Made by a program: the position numbers and the translations under genes. A stretch of DNA of 64,000 nucleotides from Gephyromycinifex aptenodytis (GTDB taxonomy: Bacteria > Actinomycetota > Actinomycetes > Actinomycetales > Dermatophilaceae), in the NCBI RefSeq assembly GCF_012277275.1, contig NZ_CP051155.1:372001-436000 (forward strand). Reading direction: 5' to 3'. Shown here piece by piece: positions 45,698-52,877 of the stretch (its first letter is position 1; each line of letters begins with the position of its first letter). Below the pieces are notes generated by a model. The model was not told the DNA's origin, ran no database searches, and saw nothing but the letters and a program-made list of their open reading frames with translations.

Positions 45698-45773
45698 GTT
45701 TACAGTCTGGGGCCCTTTCCCCTCGTCCGTGGCCGCTCGCCTGACCCGCACGGGGTGGAGCTGGGCACAGCAA

Positions 45774-45804
45774 CGGGCCCGGATCGAGGATCGATCCGGG
45801 CCCG
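45774..45804 (-). terminator. Hairpin between the CsbD and hrpB genes
   Basis: Perfect 14-bp arms CGGGCCCGGATCGA and TCGATCCGGGCCCG around a GGA loop, just after the CsbD stop on the minus strand. Confidence 0.82.
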
Positions 45805-45822
45805 CTCAACGCTGGATGGTGC

Positions 45823-45996
45823 TCAGTTCTTGAAGGCGTCCTTGACGCTCTCGCCGGCCTTCTTGAATTCGGCCTTGGCCTGGTCGCCCTTGCCCTCGGC
45901 CTGAAGGTCCTTGTCGTCGGAGGCCTTGCCTGCGGCTTCTTTGGCCTTGCCAGCCATGTCCTCGGCTGCGTTGCTGATCTTGTCGCCGATGCCCAT
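45823..45996 (-). CDS. CsbD-family small stress protein
   Basis: A 57-residue, highly charged, low-complexity protein: MGIGDKISNAAEDMAGKAKE with AEGKGDQAKAEFKKAGE and a Lys-rich end. The pattern is that of the CsbD family, which is induced by general stress (SigB) in Bacillus. The ATG at 45996 gives the family N-terminus; an upstream frame extension is less likely. A strong terminator follows. Function unknown. Confidence 0.9.
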   Translation of the reverse strand: MGIGDKISNAAEDMAGKAKEAAGKASDDKDLQAEGKGDQAKAEFKKAGESVKDAFKN

Positions 45997-46202
45997 GAGC
46001 ACTCCTAGCTCTAGAACGGATAGTGCTTCCCTGTTACCCAGGTGCACTCACAGTAAACCCACCCGGGGAGAACCGACCAGGACCAGCCTGGCCTCGCCGG
46101 GCAACAAGTGTGCGTAACCGTTGTTGCGCTTGTCGGATTGGCGCGGCCCGGCTGGGCTCGCTACCGTAGTTGAGTCCGCTTCGCGGTCGCTCCGGGGGGT
46201 AA

Positions 46203-47462
46203 GTGTTCGACTCATTGATTGGGGTCCTGATGTCGTTGCCTGCCCGCAACCGCGCCGCCATGTGCGCGGCGGCGTTGATGACAGGCCTCGGTCTCCTCCT
46301 CCCCCACTCCGTGGCACAGGCCTCCCCCAGCACCGACGGGTCGTCCCCGGTTGCCAGCACGCGACCTGGGCAAGAGCGGGAACCGTTGACGCCGGCGCAG
46401 GTACGCGAACAGGTCGCCGAAGCCGAACGCATGCAGAAGAAGCTGGAAGCCACCGACGCGAAGCTGGCTGCGGCCAATGCCAAACTCGCCGCGCTGGCAG
46501 CCCGCTCCAACTTGTTGATGGACGAAGTGACAGCGGCCCGGAGCGCACAGAAGGTCGCTGAGCGCAACGAGGCGCGGCAGAAAGCGAAGCTAAAGAAGTT
46601 GGCGGCCGAGACCGCCGCCGCCAGGCGCGACCTGGAGCGGATGGCTTACGACGCCTACGTCAACGGTCCGGGTTCGCTGCGCGAAGTCGCAGCGCTGGTG
46701 GATCTGGTTTCCGGCGGTGAGGAGGGTGTTGCGGTCGGTACCACCGACTACCTCAGCGGGGAACGCGCAGCAGACGAGAGTCGCTACGCTGCCTTGACCA
46801 AAGCCCAACAGCAGGTTGCCCAGCAGGCCGCAAAAGCCAGTGCCGAGCGCGAGGCTGCGACCGCTAAAGCCGTTCGGGCGCAGCAGGCCTCCGCGGCGGC
46901 GGTGGCTGCCCAGCAGAAGGCACTGATCGAGATGCAACAGGTTGCCGGCAACACGCGCGCAGCCTTGGCGGACCTCGGGGTTGATGCCCAAGGTCGCTTC
47001 GCCGGAATCGATATGGCGACGCTGAGCGAAGTGTCGACGACCCCGTTGTGTACCCAGCAGAATGGGGTGTACGCCAACGGGATGATTCCCGGAAGTGCGT
47101 TGTGCCCCATCTCAGGTGCCCCCGGCCACATGATGCGCCCGGAGGCGGCTCGAGCCTTGAGTGCCCTGCGTGAGGCCTATGCCCAAGCGTTCGGCCAGCA
47201 GATGTGCATGACGGACTCCTACCGCAGCTATGCGGCCCAGGTAGATGTGAAGCGACGTAAGCCGCGCCTGGCCGCAACGCCTGGAACGAGTAATCACGGC
47301 CTCGGCCTTGCGGTCGATCTATGCGGAGGTATCGAGAATTTCGGTACGCCGCAACATGAGTGGATGAAGCAGCACGCGCCCCTGTTCGGGTACTTCCACC
47401 CGTCCTGGGCGCAGGCCGGCGGCTCCAAGCCAGAACCCTGGCATTGGGAGTTCGCCTCCTGA
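46203..47462 (+). CDS. Secreted D,D-carboxypeptidase, VanY/M15B family, with coiled coil
   Basis: A 419-residue protein. Signal peptide over about residues 15-40 (ending SVAQASPS). Residues about 55-260 are an Ala/Glu/Gln/Lys-rich coiled coil (AEAERMQKKLEATDAKLAAANAKL and similar), like NlpC/P60 partners. The C-terminal peptidase M15 domain has SYRSYAAQ, SNHGLGLAVDLC (HxxGxAxD zinc motif) and EPWHWEFAS (final His ligand). It probably trims cell-wall stem peptides. The GTG at 46203 has GGGGGGT upstream; an ATG at 46230 is the alternative. Confidence 0.9.
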   Translation: MFDSLIGVLMSLPARNRAAMCAAALMTGLGLLLPHSVAQASPSTDGSSPVASTRPGQEREPLTPAQVREQVAEAERMQKKLEATDAKLAAANAKLAALAARSNLLMDEVTAARSAQKVAERNEARQKAKLKKLAAETAAARRDLERMAYDAYVNGPGSLREVAALVDLVSGGEEGVAVGTTDYLSGERAADESRYAALTKAQQQVAQQAAKASAEREAATAKAVRAQQASAAAVAAQQKALIEMQQVAGNTRAALADLGVDAQGRFAGIDMATLSEVSTTPLCTQQNGVYANGMIPGSALCPISGAPGHMMRPEAARALSALREAYAQAFGQQMCMTDSYRSYAAQVDVKRRKPRLAATPGTSNHGLGLAVDLCGGIENFGTPQHEWMKQHAPLFGYFHPSWAQAGGSKPEPWHWEFAS

Positions 47463-47489
47463 GTCAAGACGGGTGAACTGGCCCGTCTC

Positions 47490-47515
47490 GGAACATAGGG
47501 CAGCACCCGAACGTT
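47490..47515 (+). promoter_or_regulatory. Possible sigma-R/H type promoter for rbpA
   Basis: GGAAC (47490-47494), an 18-base spacer, and GTT (47513-47515) match the GGAAT/C-N18-GTT pattern of disulphide-stress ECF sigma factors. rbpA of Streptomyces has a SigR-dependent promoter, which supports the call. The leader would be about 55-60 bases. Confidence 0.5.
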
Positions 47516-47578
47516 GCCCTACGTGTGTTACTGCCCGACAGCGGGCGAATGTTAACCGTGGTGATGGAGGAAACAGGT

Positions 47579-47932
47579 ATGGCAGAGCGATCGCTGCGAG
47601 GGACCAATCTCAGCGCCCTCAGCATGGAGACCGACGAGAACGTCGTGCTCAGCGAGCGCCAGATCACGCGCTACGTGTGCTCGAACAACCACGTCAGCGA
47701 GCTTCCGTTCTCCATCGAAGCCGACATCCCCCCTGTGTGGGAGTGCCGGTGTGGCCTGGAGGCCAAGCTCGTGGACGGCCCTGAAGTCGAGGGCAAGCCG
47801 ACCAAGGCAGCACGCACCCATTGGGACATGCTTTTGGAACGCCGTTCGATCCCTGAACTGGAAGAGCTACTGAAAGAACGTTTGGAACTGCTGCGTCGGT
47901 CCCGGGGCGAGAAACCCTCCAAGACCGCCTGA
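47579..47932 (+). CDS. rbpA: RNA polymerase-binding protein RbpA
   Basis: A 117-residue actinobacterial transcription factor that binds the beta' subunit and sigma and stabilises open complexes. The zinc-binding core is RYVCSNNH...WECRCG, followed by HWDMLLERRSIPELEELL, the sigma-interacting C-terminal part. The ATG at 47579 follows GGAGG; a longer frame starts earlier but lacks a site. Its neighbours on the right match Rv2050-Rv2053c order (rbpA, ppm1/lnt, fxsA). Confidence 0.96.
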   Translation: MAERSLRGTNLSALSMETDENVVLSERQITRYVCSNNHVSELPFSIEADIPPVWECRCGLEAKLVDGPEVEGKPTKAARTHWDMLLERRSIPELEELLKERLELLRRSRGEKPSKTA

Positions 47933-47957
47933 GCAGACCTCGACGTCATCGTCTCAT

Positions 47958-47990
47958 CCGCCCCCGGACCAGCAGCTGGTCCGGGGGCGG
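47958..47990. terminator. Bidirectional hairpin between rbpA and fxsA
   Basis: A nearly perfect palindrome: CCGCCCCCGGACCAGC pairs with the complementary GCTGGTCCGGGGGCGG, with a single central base, between convergent genes. Confidence 0.85.
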
Positions 47991-48019
47991 AACTGCGATT
48001 TGGTCCAGGGCGAGGCTGA

Positions 48020-48490
48020 TCAGCGAAGTCGTACCCCGCGTACGATGCCGGTGCGTGCAAGTAGTTGGCGTTCGGCGATGCTCTGCAACCAGCCGCGGGT
48101 GATGGGACGTGTCACCGGCAGAACCAGGAAGAGACCGGCGGCGTCGGTAACGAACCCGGGTGTGAGCAACAAGGCGCCCCCGACGAGCACCAGTGCTGCG
48201 TCGGTGAGTTCGCGGGCCGGCATCTTCCCGGCCGAGAGCGCCTCACGTAGCGCGTGCCAGGCGTGTGAGCCTTCTCGTTTCATCAGCCAGGCACCGAGCA
48301 GCGACATCAGGATCAGCAGTCCGATGGTCGGCCACAGACCGATGACCCGGCCTGCTCCGATCAGCGCGGCGACCTCCACCAAGGGCATGACGAAAAAGAC
48401 CACGGCGAGCAGACCGAAAAACCCGACGCCACGGCGGCGGGATGTGGCAGGTCCTGCTGAGTAGGGACGCTGGGGTGGTAGCTGGGTCAT
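48020..48490 (-). CDS. fxsA: FxsA-family membrane protein
   Basis: A 156-residue protein. FxsA core: two close hydrophobic segments (FFGLLAVVFFVMPLVEVAALI; WPTIGLLILMSLLGAWLM), a polar loop REGSHAW, and a third with LLLTPGFVTDAAGLFLVLP. FxsA influences phage exclusion in E. coli when overproduced; its normal role is unknown. The ATG at 48490 overlaps the stop of the Ppm gene (TGATG) and is preceded by GGAGG. Gene order matches Rv2053c near Rv2051c. Confidence 0.9.
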   Translation of the reverse strand: MTQLPPQRPYSAGPATSRRRGVGFFGLLAVVFFVMPLVEVAALIGAGRVIGLWPTIGLLILMSLLGAWLMKREGSHAWHALREALSAGKMPARELTDAALVLVGGALLLTPGFVTDAAGLFLVLPVTRPITRGWLQSIAERQLLARTGIVRGVRLR

Positions 48491-49293
48491 CAATCCTCCG
48501 AGTTCGGCGGGTGGCCCGGGCGTAAAGCGCGGCGCACCTGTTCGTATCGATAACGCCCGCCCCAGGCTGTTACGTTCCACAGTGATTCCCGCACGATGGC
48601 CTTGCTCATCTTGGAATCCCCGGCTGTGCGCTCCACGAACGTGATCGGAACCTCCACGACCCGCAGTCCCGCCCGCACCACGCGCCAGGTCAGGTCCGTC
48701 TGGAAGCAATAGCCCTGGGAAGCCACCGCGTCTAACCCGATGCGCTGCAATGTCTGCGCGCGATAGACCCGGAAGCCGGCCGTTGCGTCGGCCACTGGCA
48801 TCCCCAGCAGCAGGCGGGTGTACTGGTTACCGCCGACCGAGAGCAACTTGCGATGCCACGGCCAGTTGACGATTTTTCCGCCTGGGATCCACCGTGAGCC
48901 GATGACTAGGTCTGCTTGTGATGCAGCTTGCAGCAACCGCGGTAGATCTTGTGGCCGGTGCGAACCGTCCGCGTCCATCTCCACGATCGTGTCGTAGCCG
49001 GCTTGCAGAGCCCACCGGAAGCCGGCCAAGTAGGCAGCTCCCAGCCCCTCCTTACCGGCACGGTGCAGGACCTGCACGAACGGGTCGTCCTGGGCCAGCG
49101 CGTCGGCGACCTGGCCCGTGCCATCCGGTGAGGAGTCGTCCAGGATGAGCACGTGCGCTTGCGGGGCGTATTGACGAACCCCCTGCACCACGATCGGCAG
49201 GTTTTCGCGCTCGTTGTAGGTCGGGATGCAGACGACGATCCGTTCGACCGGGTCGGTCGAATAGTGGACGCCGGCAGGGGTGGTCACAGGCAC
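48490..49293 (-). CDS. ppm1: Polyprenol monophosphomannose synthase (GT2)
   Basis: A 267-residue family 2 glycosyltransferase. VVCIPTYNERENLP starts the nucleotide-sugar domain, VLILDDSSPDGT and IVEMDADGSHRPQDLP give the DxD-type metal site, and GSRWIPGG, GFRVYRAQTL and FVERTAGDSKMS are typical of dolichol/polyprenol-phosphate-mannose synthases. It moves mannose from GDP-mannose to polyprenyl phosphate, the donor for protein O-mannosylation and lipoglycan synthesis. The GTG at 49293 has AAGGGG upstream. In M. tuberculosis Ppm1 and Lnt are fused; here Lnt is a separate upstream gene. Confidence 0.93.
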   Translation of the reverse strand: MPVTTPAGVHYSTDPVERIVVCIPTYNERENLPIVVQGVRQYAPQAHVLILDDSSPDGTGQVADALAQDDPFVQVLHRAGKEGLGAAYLAGFRWALQAGYDTIVEMDADGSHRPQDLPRLLQAASQADLVIGSRWIPGGKIVNWPWHRKLLSVGGNQYTRLLLGMPVADATAGFRVYRAQTLQRIGLDAVASQGYCFQTDLTWRVVRAGLRVVEVPITFVERTAGDSKMSKAIVRESLWNVTAWGGRYRYEQVRRALRPGHPPNSED

Positions 49294-49328
49294 GATGAAG
49301 ATCCCCTTGTCGATGGCGGACCTCGAGT

Positions 49329-50852
49329 CTACCGGGGGGCCTGCCTGGATCCTCGCCTGCGCGTCGGCCGCAGGGCAGCGGCCACGAGAACCAGTGCGAC
49401 CAGCGCCGTCAACCGATCCGGCCACGGACCCAGACGGGCGGCGAGAGTCAGCTCAGAACGTAGTGGCAGCCTCCCCTGGATGATGGCCGGCTCGAACATC
49501 TGGGTGGCTTGGTGGGCGACCCCGTCCGGGGTGATCAGGGCGCTGATCCCGACGTTGGAGGAATGCACCACGCTGCGACCGAACTCGATGGCGCGGATGC
49601 GGGAGATCGCAAGCTGCTGCGCGGACTCTGCGGACAGGTCGAACATCGCGTTGTTCGTCTGGATGATCAGCACGTTGGCCCCCGAATGCACGGCCTCCTG
49701 CAGCACATCCTCGATGGCCACCTCGAAGCAGATCCCTAGACCGGCCGCGATCGTGGGTCCCTGGCTGTTGGGGATGCGCATCAGACCGACCTTGTCGCCG
49801 GCGACGAAGTCGCGCTCCAGCAGGTCGACCTTGCGGGTGATCGCCCGGAAGAAGTCCCGATACGGCATGAACTCCGCGAACGGGACCGGGCGCCGCTTCA
49901 CGTAGCGCTGCGTAGGGCCGTGCCCCGGCAGGTACAGCAGGCTTGTGTTCGAGACGTACTCCCCCGGCCCGGCCAAGACCGCGCCCACCAACAGTGGGGC
50001 GTCCAGGTCCGCCACGGCCCGGTCGATGACCGCGCCCGCGTCCGGGTTGAGGAACGGGTCGATGTCGCTGGCGTTCTCCGGCCAGACAACCAGATCTGGA
50101 GCGGGCCGCGCGCCCGAAGCGATCTGTGCGGCGGCGAGTTCACTGACCCGACCGTGGTTATCCAGGATCTGGCGTCGTTTGGCGTTGAAGTCCAGGCCAG
50201 TCTGGGGGGCATTGCCTTGGATCGCCATGAATTGACCCGAGGGCCCATCGGTGGGTAGCGGGATGAGCAGCGGCGCCATCAGCAGCAGCACTGCGGTTAC
50301 GGCCGGCACGGCGACAGCGCGCGGTGGGCGTAGGCGATACATGGCATGGCCAGCACGGCCCAGCAGGGCGCCGATGAGCGCGACCGCGAACCCGACCGCC
50401 GCCGGACCGCCCAGGGCAGCCAGCCCCGCCAGCGGAGAGTCTGCTTGGCTGAATGCCACCCGACCCCAAGGGAAACCGCCGAAGGGCGCGACGCTGCGCA
50501 CCCACTCCAGCCCCGTCCAGACCAGCGCCGTCGCCACCGGCCGCAGCAGCACCTGTCGGCGGTGCAGCGCCGCGACCGACATGGTGAAGACCCCCACGAA
50601 GAATGCCAGCGCGAATGCCAGCGCGAACCACGGCAGCCATCCGACATGAAGCCCGGTCCAGGACACGTAGGGGATGAACCAGGCCGCTCCCCCGAGGAAG
50701 CCGAGCAGGAAACCACGACCGAGGCCGGTTCCAACGGCGCTCAGAGCGAGCAGAGCTATCCCCAGCGGGGCCATGAGCCACAGGTTGATGTCGGGAAATG
50801 AGAGCCAGAGGGCCGCTCCCCCGGCCACAGCGAGCGGGAGTCGGCGAAGCAT
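49329..50852 (-). CDS. lnt: Apolipoprotein N-acyltransferase
   Basis: A 507-residue membrane enzyme that N-acylates the lipid-bearing cysteine of lipoproteins. The N-terminal half holds about six membrane segments. The nitrilase-like domain has the catalytic triad in VVWPENASD (Glu), YVKRRPVPFAEFMPY (Lys) and AAGLGICFEVAIED (Cys), with NNAMFDLSAESAQQ. A last membrane segment lies near the C-terminus. The ATG at 50852 starts the first membrane segment; the upstream frame extension is rejected. It is followed by the Ppm gene, as a split version of Rv2051c. Confidence 0.93.
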   Translation of the reverse strand: MLRRLPLAVAGGAALWLSFPDINLWLMAPLGIALLALSAVGTGLGRGFLLGFLGGAAWFIPYVSWTGLHVGWLPWFALAFALAFFVGVFTMSVAALHRRQVLLRPVATALVWTGLEWVRSVAPFGGFPWGRVAFSQADSPLAGLAALGGPAAVGFAVALIGALLGRAGHAMYRLRPPRAVAVPAVTAVLLLMAPLLIPLPTDGPSGQFMAIQGNAPQTGLDFNAKRRQILDNHGRVSELAAAQIASGARPAPDLVVWPENASDIDPFLNPDAGAVIDRAVADLDAPLLVGAVLAGPGEYVSNTSLLYLPGHGPTQRYVKRRPVPFAEFMPYRDFFRAITRKVDLLERDFVAGDKVGLMRIPNSQGPTIAAGLGICFEVAIEDVLQEAVHSGANVLIIQTNNAMFDLSAESAQQLAISRIRAIEFGRSVVHSSNVGISALITPDGVAHQATQMFEPAIIQGRLPLRSELTLAARLGPWPDRLTALVALVLVAAALRPTRRRGSRQAPR

Positions 50853-51002
50853 GAGCGCAAGCCTAGGACACCCACACCCGAAGACAGGCACCGGAGCGCG
50901 CGCTTCGCCTCTGTGGGCGGGGACACCCCGGTGCTGCCCGGTGCGTACGCCTGCGTGTGCAGAACGCGAGGTCATCGCGGGAAGCCGTGCGAAGAATTGA
51001 CA

Positions 51003-51083
51003 AGGCCCGCACGCCGTTGGGGCCAGACCCGGCGCGACGCCAGACGCGCCGACGAGCCTGTTTTCTACTTGGCGTGCGGGCCT
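51003..51083. repeat. Large stem-loop with nested hairpin
   Basis: Perfect 13-bp arms AGGCCCGCACGCC (51003-51015) and GGCGTGCGGGCCT (51071-51083) enclose 55 bases that contain an inner GGCGCG/CGCGCC hairpin. This branched structure is larger than a terminator and may be a structured RNA. Confidence 0.6.
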
Positions 51084-51251
51084 CGGAGTCACCTGTGGTC
51101 CGAGCGAGGACTCGGGGACCGGCTAGAAGGTCGGCGACAGCGCGCGCACGTCACCGGGCTGCCTGGCAGGTGCACCCCGAGCCACCTTGCCCCTGGCGGG
51201 ACCTTCGGTGACAACGGCTCCACGCTACTGGCCTGTGGCCCACAGTCAACT

Positions 51252-51296
51252 GGCGTCTGACCTGGCACAACATCCTGTACCCCCAGGTCAGACGCC
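51252..51296. repeat. 14-bp perfect inverted repeat
   Basis: GGCGTCTGACCTGG (51252-51265) and CCAGGTCAGACGCC (51283-51296) with a 17-base loop, about 100 bases before ybaK. No U-run follows. Confidence 0.65.
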
Positions 51297-51399
51297 TGTA
51301 CAAGACATGGTAAGGAGAAGGTCAAGAGCGCCGGGAGGTCTGTTGATGCAGCAGGTGAGAGCGCCGAGAGAGACATTGCGCCCGTGGCAGACTGCCGTC

Positions 51400-51891
51400 A
51401 TGTCCAAGAGACGAGCGCAGTCCGGTTCGACTCCCGCAGTGATTCAACTCACCGAGGCGGGGGTGAGCTTTCGCCAGCATGAGTACGCCCATTCCCCTGA
51501 CGCAGAATCTTTCGGGATGGAGGCTGCGCAGGAGCTAGGCGTAGCCGCCGAGCAGGTCTTCAAGACCTTGCTGGTGGAGGTGGACGGCAAACTCGGCGTC
51601 ACGATCCTGCCCGTGGACCGGCGCCTGGACCTCAAAGCCGCCGCCGCCGCACTGTCCGGCAAGAAAGCATCCCTGGCCGACCCGCAACTGGCCCAGCGCA
51701 GCACCGGCTACGTGCTCGGGGGCATCAGCCCCTTCGGGCAACGCCGCCGGCTGCCTACAGTGCTGGACGAGAGCGCCCGCGCCCACGAGACGATCTTCGT
51801 CTCCGGCGGCAAACGCGGGCTGGATCTCGAGGTCGCACCCGTAGACCTGGTGAGGGTCCTGAACGCCGCCACCGCCAACTTGACCCGCTGA
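51400..51891 (+). CDS. ybaK: Cys-tRNA(Pro)/Cys-tRNA(Cys) deacylase YbaK
   Basis: A 163-residue editing protein that hydrolyses mischarged Cys-tRNA(Pro). The family core is present: VFKTLLVEVDGK (active-site Lys), then YVLGGISPFGQRRRLP, and SGGKRGLDLEVAP. The ATG at 51400 gives a normal YbaK length; an upstream frame extension runs through the repeat region and is rejected. It reads in the same direction as the exonuclease gene 32 bases downstream, so the two may be co-transcribed. Confidence 0.94.
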   Translation: MSKRRAQSGSTPAVIQLTEAGVSFRQHEYAHSPDAESFGMEAAQELGVAAEQVFKTLLVEVDGKLGVTILPVDRRLDLKAAAAALSGKKASLADPQLAQRSTGYVLGGISPFGQRRRLPTVLDESARAHETIFVSGGKRGLDLEVAPVDLVRVLNAATANLTR

Positions 51892-51923
51892 CCCCCCCGA
51901 CCCGCCGACCGTAAAGGCCGCTC

Positions 51924-52871
51924 ATGTCCCAGGCCCCTCGCAGCATCGCGCCGCTGCTGCTCCTCGACTCCGCGTCGCTGTACTTTCGTGCGTTCTACGG
52001 GGTGCCTGAGCGTCGCAGCAGCCCCGAAAAGACCCCGACGAACGCCATCCGCGGCTTGCTCGACATGATCGCCTCCCTGGCCCTCACGCATCGCCCCAGC
52101 GGCATGGTCGCCTGCTGGGACGACGATTGGCGCCCAGCGTTTCGGGTGCAGGCCATCCCCACCTACAAGGAGCACCGCCTCGCTGACGGCGGCGCCGACG
52201 GCGAACAGGTGCCCCCCGAACTGTCGGTGCAGGTGCCGCTCATCCAAGAAGTGCTGGCCGCGATCGGGATCGAACGCATCGGCTGCCCTGGATACGAAGC
52301 CGACGACGTCATCGGAACCCTGACCACCCGCGCGGTGGCCCGCGGCGTGCCGGTGCGGATCGTCACCGGCGATCGTGACCTGTTCCAACTCGTGGATGAC
52401 GAAGCGGATGTCGTCGTGGTGTACACCGCACGAGGCGGTGTGCGCGGGGCCGACCTGGTCGACCAGGCCTACCTGCAGCAACAGCACGGCGTCACCAGCG
52501 GGCAGCAGTACCTCGACCTGGCGGTACTGCGCGGAGACCCCAGCGACGGCCTGCCCGGGGTGAAGGGTGTAGGCGCCAAAACGGGGGTCAAACTCATGCA
52601 GGAATACACCAGCCTGACCAACCTGCGCAGCGCTCTGGAGCGGGGCGAGGGCCCTACCGGGGCGGTCGGGTCTCGCTTGGTAGCGGCACGCGAGTACCTC
52701 GGAACGGCCGTAGAGGTGGTCCGTGTCGTGCGGGATTGCCCCATCGCGCCGGTCTCCGGGGCAATCCCTGCCCGGGTGCACGACCCTGCCGCCCTGGGCG
52801 AACTCATCGAGCGGCTGGGCATCGGAACCTCGGTCAACCGGGTGCTGACCGCTCTGGGCACCCAGCCCTGA
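51924..52871 (+). CDS. 5'-3' exonuclease (PolA-type, stand-alone)
   Basis: A 315-residue FEN/PolA N-domain-like nuclease. LLLLDSASLYFRAFYGVP starts the domain; acidic metal ligands lie in ACWDDDWR, GYEADDVIGTL and VTGDRDLFQLVDD; GDPSDGLPGVKGVGAKTG is the H3TH DNA-binding motif. It removes flaps or RNA primers. Its position next to helY matches Rv2090 beside Rv2092c. The gene converges with helY and the two stops are only a few bases apart. Confidence 0.94.
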   Translation: MSQAPRSIAPLLLLDSASLYFRAFYGVPERRSSPEKTPTNAIRGLLDMIASLALTHRPSGMVACWDDDWRPAFRVQAIPTYKEHRLADGGADGEQVPPELSVQVPLIQEVLAAIGIERIGCPGYEADDVIGTLTTRAVARGVPVRIVTGDRDLFQLVDDEADVVVVYTARGGVRGADLVDQAYLQQQHGVTSGQQYLDLAVLRGDPSDGLPGVKGVGAKTGVKLMQEYTSLTNLRSALERGEGPTGAVGSRLVAAREYLGTAVEVVRVVRDCPIAPVSGAIPARVHDPAALGELIERLGIGTSVNRVLTALGTQP

Positions 52872-52877
52872 GCGGCC

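Larger units (their letters stand above)
50853..51399. other. Intergenic region rich in inverted repeats
   Basis: No protein-coding gene is supported in these 547 bases between lnt and ybaK, which are divergent. It holds two long perfect inverted repeats (listed separately) and a smaller GGTCCGAG...ACTCGGGGACC hairpin near 51094. Promoters of both neighbours should lie here. A non-coding RNA is possible. Confidence 0.5.

Noticed and set aside
51410-51440. tRNA-like T-loop (GGTTCGACTCC)
   Set aside because: Lies inside the start of ybaK; flanking bases do not form T or acceptor stems.
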